From Oceanihabitans iliipiscarium (GTDB taxonomy: Bacteria; Bacteroidota; Bacteroidia; Flavobacteriales; Flavobacteriaceae), in the NCBI RefSeq assembly GCF_042686125.1, contig NZ_JBHUOV010000002.1, positions 434,001 through 498,000 of the forward strand: DNA of 64,000 nucleotides, given 5' to 3'. Positions 7,564 through 16,357 of this stretch are shown here, in pieces. The position numbers and the translations under genes are program-made. The notes beneath the pieces were generated by a model, which was not told where the DNA came from, ran no database searches, and saw nothing but the letters and a program-made list of their open reading frames with translations. Position 1 is the stretch's first letter, and the number at the start of each line of letters is the position of its first letter.

Positions 7564-10500
7564 TCAACTTTTAGTTAACACATCTGCCAACAACTCACTT
7601 TGCTCTAATACTTTATCGGCTTCTAATTTGGCTAAATCTGGCGGATAACCGTATCGCATTAATATTTTCTTAACCGTTAATCTCAATTTAGCTCTAACGT
7701 CATCTCGCTTACTCCAATCTACAGTGGCATTTTTACGAATAACATCTACAATAACATGTATTAACTCCTTCATTTTTTCGTCATCCAACATTTTTGTGGA
7801 ATCGTTCTGTGTCAATACACTATAAAAAGCATATTCTTCTGGAGTTAATCCTAATTCTTCAGATTTATGGTCTTCCAATCGCATGTCTTTTGCAATAGCA
7901 GACAATTCTGCTAATACTTGGGCTGAATCTATTTGATTGTTATGATAGCGCTTTACTACAGATTCTAACATTTCAGAAAAGCGTTTGCCTTGCGCAATAT
8001 TTTTTGTTTTACGCACTCTCACTTCATCTGCCAACAATTTTTTAAGCAACTCAAACGCCACATTTTTTTGTTGCATGTTTTTAACTTCCAACAAAAACTC
8101 ATCGGATAAAATCCCTACAGATGGGGCTTTTATTCCTGCGGCTTCAAATACATCTATGACACCTTCACTAGATAAGGCATCATCTACTATTTGCTTAATC
8201 GCTGTTTCTACTTCGAAATCTGATTTTATGGTATTACCAGTAAATTTATTTAACCTAGCTTTTACTGCTTGAAAAAACGCAACCTCATCTTTAATTTTAT
8301 TGGCTTGCGGACTAGGAATAGACATGGCAAACAACTTAGACAGCAATGTTACTTCTTTAAGAAAACGGTCTTTTAATTTCTCGTTTTGCAACACAAAATT
8401 TTGTGCACCTAGTAGAATCTGAAGTTTTGCATTGGTGTCTAGTTTAAAATAAGATCTGTAATCATAGCCAAACAAAATTTGTTCTACTACTTCAAACTTT
8501 TCTAACATACCAGCTATAGCTTCTTTTATATCTACAATAGGTGTGCCTTCACCACCACTTTGTAAATAGGTTGCCATCGCGTTACGTAAATCTTGACCTA
8601 TACCAATATAATCGACTATTAAACCTCCTGGTTTGTCTTTATAAACACGATTTACACGTGCTATGGCTTGCATTAAGTTGGCACCTTGCATCTTTTTATC
8701 AATATACATGGTATGTAAATTTGGCGCATCAAAACCTGTCAACCACATATCTCTAACAATAACCATTTGCAAGGGGTCGTTTGGGTCTTTAATTCGAGCT
8801 GCTAATAGTTTTCGTTGTGTTTTTGTGGTATGATGTGGTTGTAAAATGGCTTCATCATCACTGGTACTTGTCATAATCACTTTTAAAGCGCCTTTGTCTA
8901 AATCTGTATGATGCCACTCTGGACGTATGGCTACAATCTCGTTATAAAGTTTTGCACAAATCTTACGACTCATACTCACAATCATCGCTTTACCTTCGAA
9001 GACTTTCTGTCTGGCTTCAAAATGACTCACCAAATCTGTAGCTATGTCTTTTAATCGGTCGTCTTTACCAACAATTTTTTCTATGGCTGCACTTTTAGTC
9101 TTTGCTTTCTCTATTTGATCTTCCGTTGCACCTTCTATAGCATCTATTTGGCTGTCTATAGATTTAGTAACTTCTTCATTCAATTTAATTTTTACCAAAC
9201 GCGACTCGTAACTTATAGGCACTGTGGCGCCATCATCGACTGCTTGTTTAATATCGTACACATCAATGTACTCTCCAAAAACTGCTGGTGTAGATTTGTC
9301 TTCCTTTTCTATGGGTGTTCCTGTAAATCCTATATAAGAAGCTTTTGGTAAAGCATCGCGTAAGTACTTAGCGTTTCCGTACCTAATTTCAGAACCATCT
9401 TCTATCTCAACCACACGTGCTTTAAATCCGTATTGACTGCGGTGTGCTTCGTCTGCAACCACAACAATGTTTGTACGTTCTGATAAGGTATCAAACACAT
9501 TGCCTTCTTCTGGCGAGAATTTTTGAATGGTTGTAAAAATAACACCTCCGCCAGACACATTTAATAATGCTTTGATGTGGTCTCTACTTTGTGCTTGCAC
9601 AGGTGTCTGACGTAACAAGTCTTTACAGTTCCCAAAGGTGCTAAACAATTGGTCGTCTAAATCGTTTCGATCTGTTAGTACCACAATAGTTGGGTTCTCC
9701 ATTTGTGGATGCGTTACTATTTGACCAGAATAAAACACCATAGATAAGGACTTACCAGAACCTTGGGTATGCCATACTACACCTACTTTACGGTCACCTT
9801 CTTTACTATCTGTAGCTCTTATAGTTTGCGCTACTGCTTTTTGTACTGCGTAATATTGATGGTAAGCAGCGACTTTTTTAATTTTTACTTGAAAAATTAA
9901 GCCTGTGTTATCATCCTTTTTTTCTTCTTGCTCAAAAACGGTACAGTAGCGAATGAGTTCTACCACCGTTTTTTTATTGAGCATGTATTCGGTTAGAATT
10001 TGTAATTCTGTTCTTGGGTCGTTGTCTATTTTTTTTGGTGCTTTCCAAGAGAGAAAACGTGAAAAAGGTGCTGACACACTCGATGTTTTAGCATCTATAC
10101 CATCACTAATAACACATACACTATTGTAATAAAAAATGCTTGGCACAGCGGTTTTATAGTTTTGAATCTGTTGGTAGGCTTTGCGTACCGTTGCATTTTC
10201 GTCTGTAGCATTTTTAAGCTCTATAAATACTAAAGGCAATCCGTTAATATAAATTACTACATCAAAACGTTTTTCGTTGTTGTTTTCTTTAACTACTAAT
10301 TGATTGACTACCCAAAACTGGTTGTTTTGTGGCTGAGCAACATCTAATAGTTTTACATTAATCCCTTTAGTCCTGCCTTCTTTATTATACTCTACCGTTA
10401 CACCATTGGTTAACAAGGTATGGAAACGCTCATTGTTTTCCATAAGGTCTTGTGTACCAAGGTTGACTATTTTTTGGTAGGCTTCTACTCTAGCCGATTC

Positions 10501-10686
10501 TGGAACGTCTGGATTTAAATGACGTAAGGCATGCTTTAATTGCTGCTCTAACAACACAGAATCAAAACCTTCACGTTGCGGATTATCACTATAAGGTGCA
10601 ATGGCTGGACCATAATGATAGGTGTAACCTTGACCTACTAACTGGTCTATAAAGACTTGTTCTATGTTGTCTTCTGATAGTTTCAT
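7564..10686 (-). CDS. hsdR: Type I restriction enzyme subunit R (translocase/endonuclease)
   Basis: The 1040-residue length is normal for HsdR. The N-terminal nuclease domain shows D142 and E156-L-K158 (LVFIELKNA) of the PD-(D/E)XK fold. The SF2 motor has Walker A GSGKS at 309-313, the DEAH box at 412-415 (VVADEAHRSQYG), motif III in GFTGTPI, and motif VI in ARVNRVYKDKPGGL. It cleaves unmodified DNA after ATP-driven translocation, in complex with HsdM and HsdS encoded upstream. Its ATG overlaps the stop of the DUF262 gene by one base (TAATG), so the two are translationally coupled. All motifs appear intact, which suggests a functional enzyme. Confidence 0.97.
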   Translation of the reverse strand: MKLSEDNIEQVFIDQLVGQGYTYHYGPAIAPYSDNPQREGFDSVLLEQQLKHALRHLNPDVPESARVEAYQKIVNLGTQDLMENNERFHTLLTNGVTVEYNKEGRTKGINVKLLDVAQPQNNQFWVVNQLVVKENNNEKRFDVVIYINGLPLVFIELKNATDENATVRKAYQQIQNYKTAVPSIFYYNSVCVISDGIDAKTSSVSAPFSRFLSWKAPKKIDNDPRTELQILTEYMLNKKTVVELIRYCTVFEQEEKKDDNTGLIFQVKIKKVAAYHQYYAVQKAVAQTIRATDSKEGDRKVGVVWHTQGSGKSLSMVFYSGQIVTHPQMENPTIVVLTDRNDLDDQLFSTFGNCKDLLRQTPVQAQSRDHIKALLNVSGGGVIFTTIQKFSPEEGNVFDTLSERTNIVVVADEAHRSQYGFKARVVEIEDGSEIRYGNAKYLRDALPKASYIGFTGTPIEKEDKSTPAVFGEYIDVYDIKQAVDDGATVPISYESRLVKIKLNEEVTKSIDSQIDAIEGATEDQIEKAKTKSAAIEKIVGKDDRLKDIATDLVSHFEARQKVFEGKAMIVSMSRKICAKLYNEIVAIRPEWHHTDLDKGALKVIMTSTSDDEAILQPHHTTKTQRKLLAARIKDPNDPLQMVIVRDMWLTGFDAPNLHTMYIDKKMQGANLMQAIARVNRVYKDKPGGLIVDYIGIGQDLRNAMATYLQSGGEGTPIVDIKEAIAGMLEKFEVVEQILFGYDYRSYFKLDTNAKLQILLGAQNFVLQNEKLKDRFLKEVTLLSKLFAMSIPSPQANKIKDEVAFFQAVKARLNKFTGNTIKSDFEVETAIKQIVDDALSSEGVIDVFEAAGIKAPSVGILSDEFLLEVKNMQQKNVAFELLKKLLADEVRVRKTKNIAQGKRFSEMLESVVKRYHNNQIDSAQVLAELSAIAKDMRLEDHKSEELGLTPEEYAFYSVLTQNDSTKMLDDEKMKELIHVIVDVIRKNATVDWSKRDDVRAKLRLTVKKILMRYGYPPDLAKLEADKVLEQSELLADVLTKS

Positions 10687-12476
10687 TAAATTAAAATAGG
10701 TTCTTGATTCACAATAATATTTGAAAAATCTAAATCTAATATTTGTTCAGCTTCTTTAAAAAACCATTTCCATCTATCTTTCATTGCATCATCATTCCAA
10801 AGTTGATTGTACTTCTTATTTTCATAATTGTGCATAATACTTTGCGTAATCATAAATGCTGTTATCTTATCATCTTTATCATCATATTTCCCTTTTCCTT
10901 TATAGATTCCCATTTTAACCGAAAATGGATTATTACTGGCTTCTATATTCTTTTTGCCTCCCAATAAAGTAAGATTTCCTACACTATTTAACCATTTACC
11001 AGCTAATTCATTTGATACGTGATTCCACTCATCAAATTTATTATACTTAACAGGTAAGATATGTTCAAGATGTAAATCTTTACTTAATGGTACATAAGAT
11101 AATTTACTATCATCTGTTACATTATACTCCATTAAAAGTAACAATGGTTTAATCCACGGTTCATTTGCTACATGTTCTGATGTTAAATATCGAGATGCTA
11201 AGTTTGTAATACCATCTGCATCTAGCTTCTTATCTAACTCTTCTTTTATATATTCTATGGATTTTTTCTCTTTTATCCATCGAATCATATTAAAAGAGGT
11301 TTGCTTTATTTGAGACAAAGTTTTTCCTGCTATCCAATACAAATAATAAAAACGTCTTAATTCTACTTTTAAGTCTTCATAGCTTTCATAATTGCTATGT
11401 AAAGCTGTCATTAAAATACTTTTCCAGTACATCGACCAACGGATATACCAAAATGAATATAATACCTTATCATCTTTATCATGTATATCTGTTAGATATG
11501 TATTTGCGAAAACTTTTATATCTCCAATTAAAGTGTTTGGGTCTTTATCTTTAAAAGCATTTTGCAATTCATCATATAAGGACTTTTTAGGATTCTGCCC
11601 AAGCGTATAATATTCATATATAATAAATAAATCGTTTAGATTTAAGTCGCTACTTTTAATGGTTTGCTCCATTTCTCTCCAATCGGAAATGAACTGTTCT
11701 TCTTTTATTTTAGAAACGTCTTGGTTATTTTTATGTGTATTGTATAATTTTTCTAAGAGAAAACTTTTTATTAAATCGGCTGCTGTTAAATCCATTCCTC
11801 TGTCGTTTAACACTTGAAAAAGTTTTATCGCAAACTCTCTATTTTTACAATCAATTCTAATAATTTTTACATTATTGAATAAAAAATTAATAAATTTTTC
11901 GGCTTCTTTTAAACCTATAGCTTCTAGTCGCTGTCTAAAAATTACAGCAGAATTCATAAACTTATATTTAGGTTCTTCGTCAGTACGTATTTGATATTTA
12001 TACGGCTTTCTTAAACTTAATGTATCGCCTTTTAAAATAAGACTTTCAAAATCTGAACTATGCTGTGCATGTGTAAATAATTTAAGCCTGTTGTATTGTC
12101 CAAATTCCGCTATAGAATGTTGTATGGTATGTAACTTAACAACAGTTTGGTCTATTTCTTCGTCTTTATTTAGATCTGGGTACAAATCTCTAATTACACA
12201 AAACAAAATCATTAACGTTGTTAAACGTTGTTGACCATCTACCACATCTGAATATGCTGTGTTTTCATTATCTCTAGGTTTAGCAGTAATAACAGAGCCT
12301 AAAAAGTAGTTACTTTCTTCATTTATATACGCATCATAAATATCATCCCATAGTATTTCTACCTGTTCATCTTCCCATTTATAGGGTCTTTGGTATTGCG
12401 GTATTTTATATTTTGCATCTGCATTACCATATAATTCTTTAATTGATAGGCTGGATGGTTTAAATGGTTCTTCCAT
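10686..12476 (-). CDS. DUF262/DUF1524 protein (GmrSD-like modification-dependent nuclease)
   Basis: The 596-residue protein has an N-terminal DUF262 domain with IPQYQRPYKW (25-34) and the DGQQRLTTL motif (80-88). Its C-terminal DUF1524 domain has the HNH-like signature (LEHILPVKYN, then LNSVGNLTLLGG and NPF). In GmrSD and BrxU, DUF262 is an NTP-dependent unit and DUF1524 the nuclease, cutting DNA with modified bases. A protein of this kind inside an hsd operon adds a type IV-like activity aimed at modified phage DNA. It is coupled to hsdR by a 1-bp stop/start overlap. No frameshift is seen. Confidence 0.87.
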   Translation of the reverse strand: MEEPFKPSSLSIKELYGNADAKYKIPQYQRPYKWEDEQVEILWDDIYDAYINEESNYFLGSVITAKPRDNENTAYSDVVDGQQRLTTLMILFCVIRDLYPDLNKDEEIDQTVVKLHTIQHSIAEFGQYNRLKLFTHAQHSSDFESLILKGDTLSLRKPYKYQIRTDEEPKYKFMNSAVIFRQRLEAIGLKEAEKFINFLFNNVKIIRIDCKNREFAIKLFQVLNDRGMDLTAADLIKSFLLEKLYNTHKNNQDVSKIKEEQFISDWREMEQTIKSSDLNLNDLFIIYEYYTLGQNPKKSLYDELQNAFKDKDPNTLIGDIKVFANTYLTDIHDKDDKVLYSFWYIRWSMYWKSILMTALHSNYESYEDLKVELRRFYYLYWIAGKTLSQIKQTSFNMIRWIKEKKSIEYIKEELDKKLDADGITNLASRYLTSEHVANEPWIKPLLLLMEYNVTDDSKLSYVPLSKDLHLEHILPVKYNKFDEWNHVSNELAGKWLNSVGNLTLLGGKKNIEASNNPFSVKMGIYKGKGKYDDKDDKITAFMITQSIMHNYENKKYNQLWNDDAMKDRWKWFFKEAEQILDLDFSNIIVNQEPILI

Positions 12477-12496
12477 AATGTATATCTAATATGATT

Positions 12497-12883
12497 CTAA
12501 TAATTATACTTTTCTATTAATCCTTCTTCTTGCATTTTACCTACAAAAAATGGTGCGTTTCCTGTAAGGTTAGATCCATCTTTTCTTACTTGTCCATCAT
12601 TTTTTTGTGCATAAATTATTGCTCCAGTAATATCTATAAAAAATTTCAGTGCTTCTCTACCTAAACCAGCTCTTTCTATAGGACTAAACATTCTTGCTAA
12701 AAGATATCGTTCTTCTCTTTCTGAATAATCAATAAATTTGAATTCATCTCCTATTTTATTTCCGTTTTCACTAAACGTGATTGAATTATCCCACTCATCA
12801 AAAACTAATGTTATTATTCTTCCATCGTAGATTTGATAATCTCTTTCAAATTCTCTGTCCGCAACTAATTTTATATTTGCCAT
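12497..12883 (-). CDS. Small protein of unknown function, GNAT-like, inside the R-M operon
   Basis: I chose the ATG at 12883 (128 residues, MANIKLVADREFERDY) over an upstream in-frame start, because the longer form would overlap the end of the 59-residue membrane-protein gene and AAAGAAGAT precedes this ATG. IERAGLGREALKFF resembles the acetyl-CoA loop of GNAT enzymes (x-x-G-x-G, here preceded by E), and the downstream NAPFFVGKMQEEGLIE is a common ending in phage- and island-borne GNAT-like proteins. The fold is an inference. It lies between the small membrane protein and the DUF262 gene, all in one direction. Confidence 0.6.
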   Translation of the reverse strand: MANIKLVADREFERDYQIYDGRIITLVFDEWDNSITFSENGNKIGDEFKFIDYSEREERYLLARMFSPIERAGLGREALKFFIDITGAIIYAQKNDGQVRKDGSNLTGNAPFFVGKMQEEGLIEKYNY

Positions 12884-12927
12884 ATCTTCTTTAATAATAA
12901 ATAGTCTAAAGTTTTTGAAACGATAAC

Positions 12928-13107
12928 TTATTTTTGTTTTGATAGTATATAAATAAACAGAATCACTCCAATTAACCAAAACCACCAAGGAATACTATCT
13001 AAAAAACGTTGTAATGCGTCTAAAGCATCGAATACAATACCACCCACAACTCCTAGAACAACAATCGCCATTATTATAATTAATATTGCTTTTAAAGTAT
13101 CTTTCAT
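12928..13107 (-). CDS. 59-residue predicted membrane protein inside the hsd operon
   Basis: The ATG at 13107 starts 8 bp after the hsdS stop and opens a 59-codon frame ending at TAA (12928-12930). The product begins MKDTLKAILIIIMAIVVLGV. It has two hydrophobic segments (about 7-26 and 40-55) joined by an amphipathic linker (FDALDALQRFLDS), with a PWWFWLIG aromatic stretch in the second. I do not recognise the family. Its position between hsdS and the next operon gene suggests cotranscription. Small membrane proteins occur as effectors or inhibitors in defence loci, but nothing in the sequence proves that here. Confidence 0.6.
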   Translation of the reverse strand: MKDTLKAILIIIMAIVVLGVVGGIVFDALDALQRFLDSIPWWFWLIGVILFIYILSKQK

Positions 13108-13115
13108 AATTAAGT

Positions 13116-14399
13116 TTAGGTGTTATTATTCTCAAACCCATTAACTCTTATCTCACCACGCATTAACTTGGGTAATAAAGCATCTCTGGTTTTACTTAAT
13201 GATTGAATCTGTGTCATGTTAGTTAATATTTTTTTATAAAAATCTTTAACTAATTTATTAAACTCCTTTATTAAATCTTCTTGCGGTATTATTATTTCTA
13301 AGTTTTTAAAATCAGTAGAGTTTATTCCTGGTATCGCTGCTTTGCCTCCAATATTTTGAAGCTGTTTCTTACAATAATAACTATTAAGCCATTGGTATAA
13401 ATAAAAGCGCTGATATTCAAATTTTGGTTGTACTCTAAAAACATGTTCGTTTATACAGAATACTTTAAAAGGAAAACCCTCTCCAAACATTGAAAATTTA
13501 GGAATAAATGTACCAGGTGTTCCTCCATCTTTATATACCAAAATATCATACTCTTTAACAATTCCTCTATTCATTTTCTTAAAAAAATCTATTGGAACAT
13601 ATTTTGTTTTTGAATAATCAAAATTTGTAATTCCTCCAATACTTTCGGCACCAATACTTGGGATACCTTCTAGAATATTTCCTACTCCTCCTTTTGGTCT
13701 TTTACCACTTTCTAGCTCTCCAACTAAATCTTCTATTTTCCCAACACGCAAACCCTCAGGCAGTTCATCTCCAATTTGGTATTTACCAAACCATGCTGCA
13801 AAAATAGTTTGTGCGGTTTGTTCTAAGGTTTGGTTTTGTGCGCGTAGGTTTTCTATTTTATCATCAAAAGCGGTTAAGACTTTGGCTATGGCTTTTTGTT
13901 CTTGGATTGGTGGTAATTCTAACAACATTCCTTTCAAGCCAACAATTGTTAATGCCTTTTGCGCAGAACCAATCATTTGTGATTCTAATTTATGCTGCCC
14001 AATTCTAGAATTAAAAAAGTAACTTAAATATTCCGAATCAATCTTATTTGTAAAATTTCTGAACCAAATTAGATTTCCATCCTTAAAATAAAAATCCGAT
14101 TCATTTTTTACTAAATATGGAATACCAGCTCTTTCACCAACAGCAGACAAAAGTATATCTCCATTTATAGGTGAACCATGGCTGTTCTTTATATCATTAA
14201 ATCTTTTAGGACTTATATACAAAGGATTTGATATTACTTCACCTTTAGACTTCTCAATAGTCTCTTTAGATCTATAAAACGGTATGCCTTCAGGAACATA
14301 ATCAGCAGCAAATATTCTTTTGCTTGATAAAATTTCAACGGTTTCTCCTAAAGAACACTCCAACCAACCATCAGGTAATTCATTATCTACGCTACTCAT
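13116..14399 (-). CDS. hsdS: Type I restriction-modification specificity subunit S
   Basis: The 427-residue protein has the duplicated HsdS layout: target-recognition domain 1 (about 10-150), a central conserved helix region (LPPIQEQKAIAKVLTAFDDKIENL), target-recognition domain 2 (about 205-375) and a distal conserved region (TRDALLPKLMRGEI). It determines the bipartite DNA target and docks HsdM and HsdR. Its ATG overlaps the hsdM stop by 4 bp (ATGA), which indicates coupling. Both recognition domains look complete, so the enzyme should recognise a split target; the target itself cannot be read from the sequence. Confidence 0.96.
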   Translation of the reverse strand: MSSVDNELPDGWLECSLGETVEILSSKRIFAADYVPEGIPFYRSKETIEKSKGEVISNPLYISPKRFNDIKNSHGSPINGDILLSAVGERAGIPYLVKNESDFYFKDGNLIWFRNFTNKIDSEYLSYFFNSRIGQHKLESQMIGSAQKALTIVGLKGMLLELPPIQEQKAIAKVLTAFDDKIENLRAQNQTLEQTAQTIFAAWFGKYQIGDELPEGLRVGKIEDLVGELESGKRPKGGVGNILEGIPSIGAESIGGITNFDYSKTKYVPIDFFKKMNRGIVKEYDILVYKDGGTPGTFIPKFSMFGEGFPFKVFCINEHVFRVQPKFEYQRFYLYQWLNSYYCKKQLQNIGGKAAIPGINSTDFKNLEIIIPQEDLIKEFNKLVKDFYKKILTNMTQIQSLSKTRDALLPKLMRGEIRVNGFENNNT

Positions 14400-15901
14400 A
14401 ATCTAAACCCAATATTAGCCAGTTGTGTTTTAATTTCTTGGTTTAGGGCTTCCTCTTGTTGCATTTGTTGTTGTAAGGTTGCGGTAAGGTCTGCCATTTT
14501 GGTTTCAAATGGGATGCCATCGTCTTCTTCGTCTGGTATGCCCACGTAACGTCCTGGTGTGAGTACGTGCTTGTGTTTGCGTATAGCGTCTAAGTTGGCA
14601 CTTTTGCAGAAGCCTTTTATGTCTTGGTAGTCACCTTCTTTTTTCCAATTTAAATAGGTCTCTGTTATTTTAGTGATGTCTTCTTCTGTAAAATCGCGGT
14701 GTACTCGGCTTTTCATAAAGCCCATTTCTGAGGCATCGATAAAAAGTACTTCGTTGGTGTTGGCTCTACCTCTACGCAAGTACCAAATACAAGCAGGAAT
14801 ACCTGTGTTGTAAAACAGTTGTTTTGGTAAGGCTACAATACACTCTACCAAACCTGCTTCTACTAAGGCTGTACGTATATCGCCCTCGCCAGAGGTGTTA
14901 GAACTTAAAGAGCCATTGGCTAAAACGGTTGCCATAACACCGTTTGGCGATAAATGGTAGAGCATGTGCTGCATCCACCCAAAATTGGCATTCCCATTTG
15001 GTGGTGTGCCATATTGCCAACGTGTATCGTCTTGTAAAATGTCTATGCCCCATTCTTTTTGATTAAATGGTGGATTGGCTAGTATATAATCGGCTTTTAA
15101 ATCTGGGTGTGCATCTTTAAGAAACGAGCCTTCGGTATTCCAAGCGACGAACTTGCTGTTAATGTTACGTATGGCAAGGTTCATTCTTGAGAGCTTCCAA
15201 GTGGTTTGGTTGCTTTCTTGTCCGTACACCGTAATGTCTTTTATATTACCAGAGTGTGCGGTTACAAATTTCTCACTCATAATAAACATACCACCAGAAC
15301 CAGACGCAGGATCGTAAATACGCCCTTTGTAGGGTTCTATCATTTCTACCATAAGTTTTACAATGGCTTTTGGCGTGTAGAATTGTCCGCCTTTTTTACC
15401 TTCGGCATTGGCAAATTCACCCAAGAAGTATTCGTATACACGACCAAAAAGGTCTTTAGAGTTTTCGTTTTCGGCTTGTAATTCGGTATTGGAGATTAAA
15501 TCGATAAGTTCACCTAAAGCGGTTTTATCTAAGTTGGCTTTACCGTAAACTTGTGGTAGTACGTTTTTGAGTTCTTTGTTTTCTTTTTCTACCGCTTCCA
15601 TAGCTTCATCAATAGTTTGACCAATCGATGGAAGTTTTGCTTGTGCGTGTATGTGACTCCAACGTGCTAGCTTTGGAACAAAGAAAGTGTTTTCGGCAAT
15701 GTACTCGTCACGGTCTTCGGCGTCAGAGTACTCGTCTTTTAGAAGCTTTTGGTACAGTTCATCAAAAGATTCAGAAATGTATTTTAAAAATATGAGTCCG
15801 AGAACGACGTGTTTGTACTCGGCTGCGTCTATGTTTTTACGCAATTTATCTGCGGCTTTGAACAGGTCTTGCTCAAAGGTGTTTTTATTTTTTTTGCCCA
15901 T
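14396..15901 (-). CDS. hsdM: Type I restriction-modification DNA N6-adenine methyltransferase subunit M
   Basis: The 501-residue protein has an N-terminal HsdM helical domain (FEQDLFKAADKLRKNID), the SAM-binding motif I DPASGSGGMF (197-206) and the catalytic N6-adenine motif NPPF (276-279). QFYTPKAIVKLM before motif I is standard for this family. It methylates adenines in the target set by HsdS and protects host DNA. It is the first gene of the minus-strand operon. A short leader frame and a hairpin with a T tail lie upstream (16010-16096) and may control expression. Confidence 0.97.
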   Translation of the reverse strand: MGKKNKNTFEQDLFKAADKLRKNIDAAEYKHVVLGLIFLKYISESFDELYQKLLKDEYSDAEDRDEYIAENTFFVPKLARWSHIHAQAKLPSIGQTIDEAMEAVEKENKELKNVLPQVYGKANLDKTALGELIDLISNTELQAENENSKDLFGRVYEYFLGEFANAEGKKGGQFYTPKAIVKLMVEMIEPYKGRIYDPASGSGGMFIMSEKFVTAHSGNIKDITVYGQESNQTTWKLSRMNLAIRNINSKFVAWNTEGSFLKDAHPDLKADYILANPPFNQKEWGIDILQDDTRWQYGTPPNGNANFGWMQHMLYHLSPNGVMATVLANGSLSSNTSGEGDIRTALVEAGLVECIVALPKQLFYNTGIPACIWYLRRGRANTNEVLFIDASEMGFMKSRVHRDFTEEDITKITETYLNWKKEGDYQDIKGFCKSANLDAIRKHKHVLTPGRYVGIPDEEDDGIPFETKMADLTATLQQQMQQEEALNQEIKTQLANIGFRL

Positions 15902-16009
15902 TCAGGTAAATAATATATTATGTGTTTTGTAAAAATAGAAATTCTTACAAGAGTTAGTTATAATTAATCGTAAAAAGGAAGAGTTTAAATATAGGACTTT
16001 TATTAAAAT

Positions 16010-16096
16010 CTAAAAAGAGATTCTATAAAAAACACCAAAGCCATTCCCTTGATGGTTTCTATCCATTAGGAAATACACTTTGGTGTCATTATCCAT
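16010..16096 (-). other. Possible leader: 28-codon frame overlapping a branched hairpin with T tail
   Basis: ACACCAAAG (16032-16040) and CTTTGGTGT (16078-16086) form a 9-bp outer stem. Inside are two smaller hairpins (CCAT...ATGG and TTTC...GAAA), giving a three-way layout. On the minus strand the stem runs straight into TTTTTTATAG, like an intrinsic terminator. The same strand holds a frame of 28 codons from the ATG at 16096 (MDNDTKVYFLMDRNHQ...). It lies about 110 bp before hsdM, downstream of a TATATTTG element. It could be an attenuator, a small RNA or a small gene; I cannot decide. Confidence 0.4.
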
Positions 16097-16133
16097 CACA
16101 AAGGATTACAACTCCAATGCTGAAATAACGCAT

Positions 16134-16141
16134 CAAATATA
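16134..16141 (-). promoter_or_regulatory. -7 promoter element reading toward the leader and hsdM
   Basis: The minus strand reads TATATTTG, a perfect TAnnTTTG match. No good TTTG is seen at the -33 position. Transcripts starting here would pass through the branched hairpin before reaching hsdM. Confidence 0.4.
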
Positions 16142-16179
16142 TAACTTTTACTTTTTCCTGCATTTTTAATGATGCAATT

Positions 16180-16305
16180 AACAACAAACAACTCAACACC
16201 CAACACCTCAACACCAAACACCTCAACACCTCAACACCTCAACACCTAAACAATTAAACACCAAACACCTCAACACCAAACACCTCAACACCAAACACCT
16301 CAACA
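16180..16305. repeat. Low-complexity CTCAACAC / CAAACAC direct repeats without G
   Basis: The tract is built of alternating 8-bp CTCAACAC and 7-bp CAAACAC units, with a 15-bp composite (CTCAACACCAAACAC) returning at least three times near the right end. No G occurs on the plus strand for about 125 bp. There is no spacer structure of CRISPR type. It abuts the bidirectional terminator. Confidence 0.8.
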
Positions 16306-16344
16306 AAAAAAAAGAGCAACATTTTATGTTGCTCTTTTTTTTTA
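16304..16344. terminator. Bidirectional intrinsic terminator after the M43 protease gene
   Basis: AAAAAGAGCAAC (to 16320) pairs with GTTGCTCTTTTT (from 16328) around a 7-nt loop. A/T runs on both sides allow it to act on either strand. It lies 14 bp past the stop of the minus-strand metalloprotease gene. Confidence 0.88.
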
Positions 16345-16357
16345 AAATATCATGGAC

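Larger units (their letters stand above)
15902..16357. other. Intergenic region upstream of the R-M operon
   Basis: This 456-bp stretch has no long gene. From left to right it holds the hsdM 5' leader, a 28-codon leader frame overlapping a branched hairpin (16010-16096), a -7 element on the minus strand (16134-16141), a G-free CAACACC repeat tract (16180-16305) and a bidirectional hairpin terminator (16304-16344). Confidence 0.7.

Noticed and set aside
12884..12988. Longer start for the GNAT-like gene (163 residues)
   Set aside because: It would overlap the end of the small membrane-protein gene and adds a non-conserved-looking stretch; the ATG at 12883 has a better upstream signal.
16190..16305. 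Possible CRISPR array
   Set aside because: Units are 7-8 bp and touch each other, with no unique spacers and no cas genes nearby; it is a low-complexity repeat.
6222..16357. Integrase, attachment-site repeats or tRNA-based integration site for the R-M island
   Set aside because: No integrase gene, no tRNA at either edge and no long direct repeat pair was found by eye.
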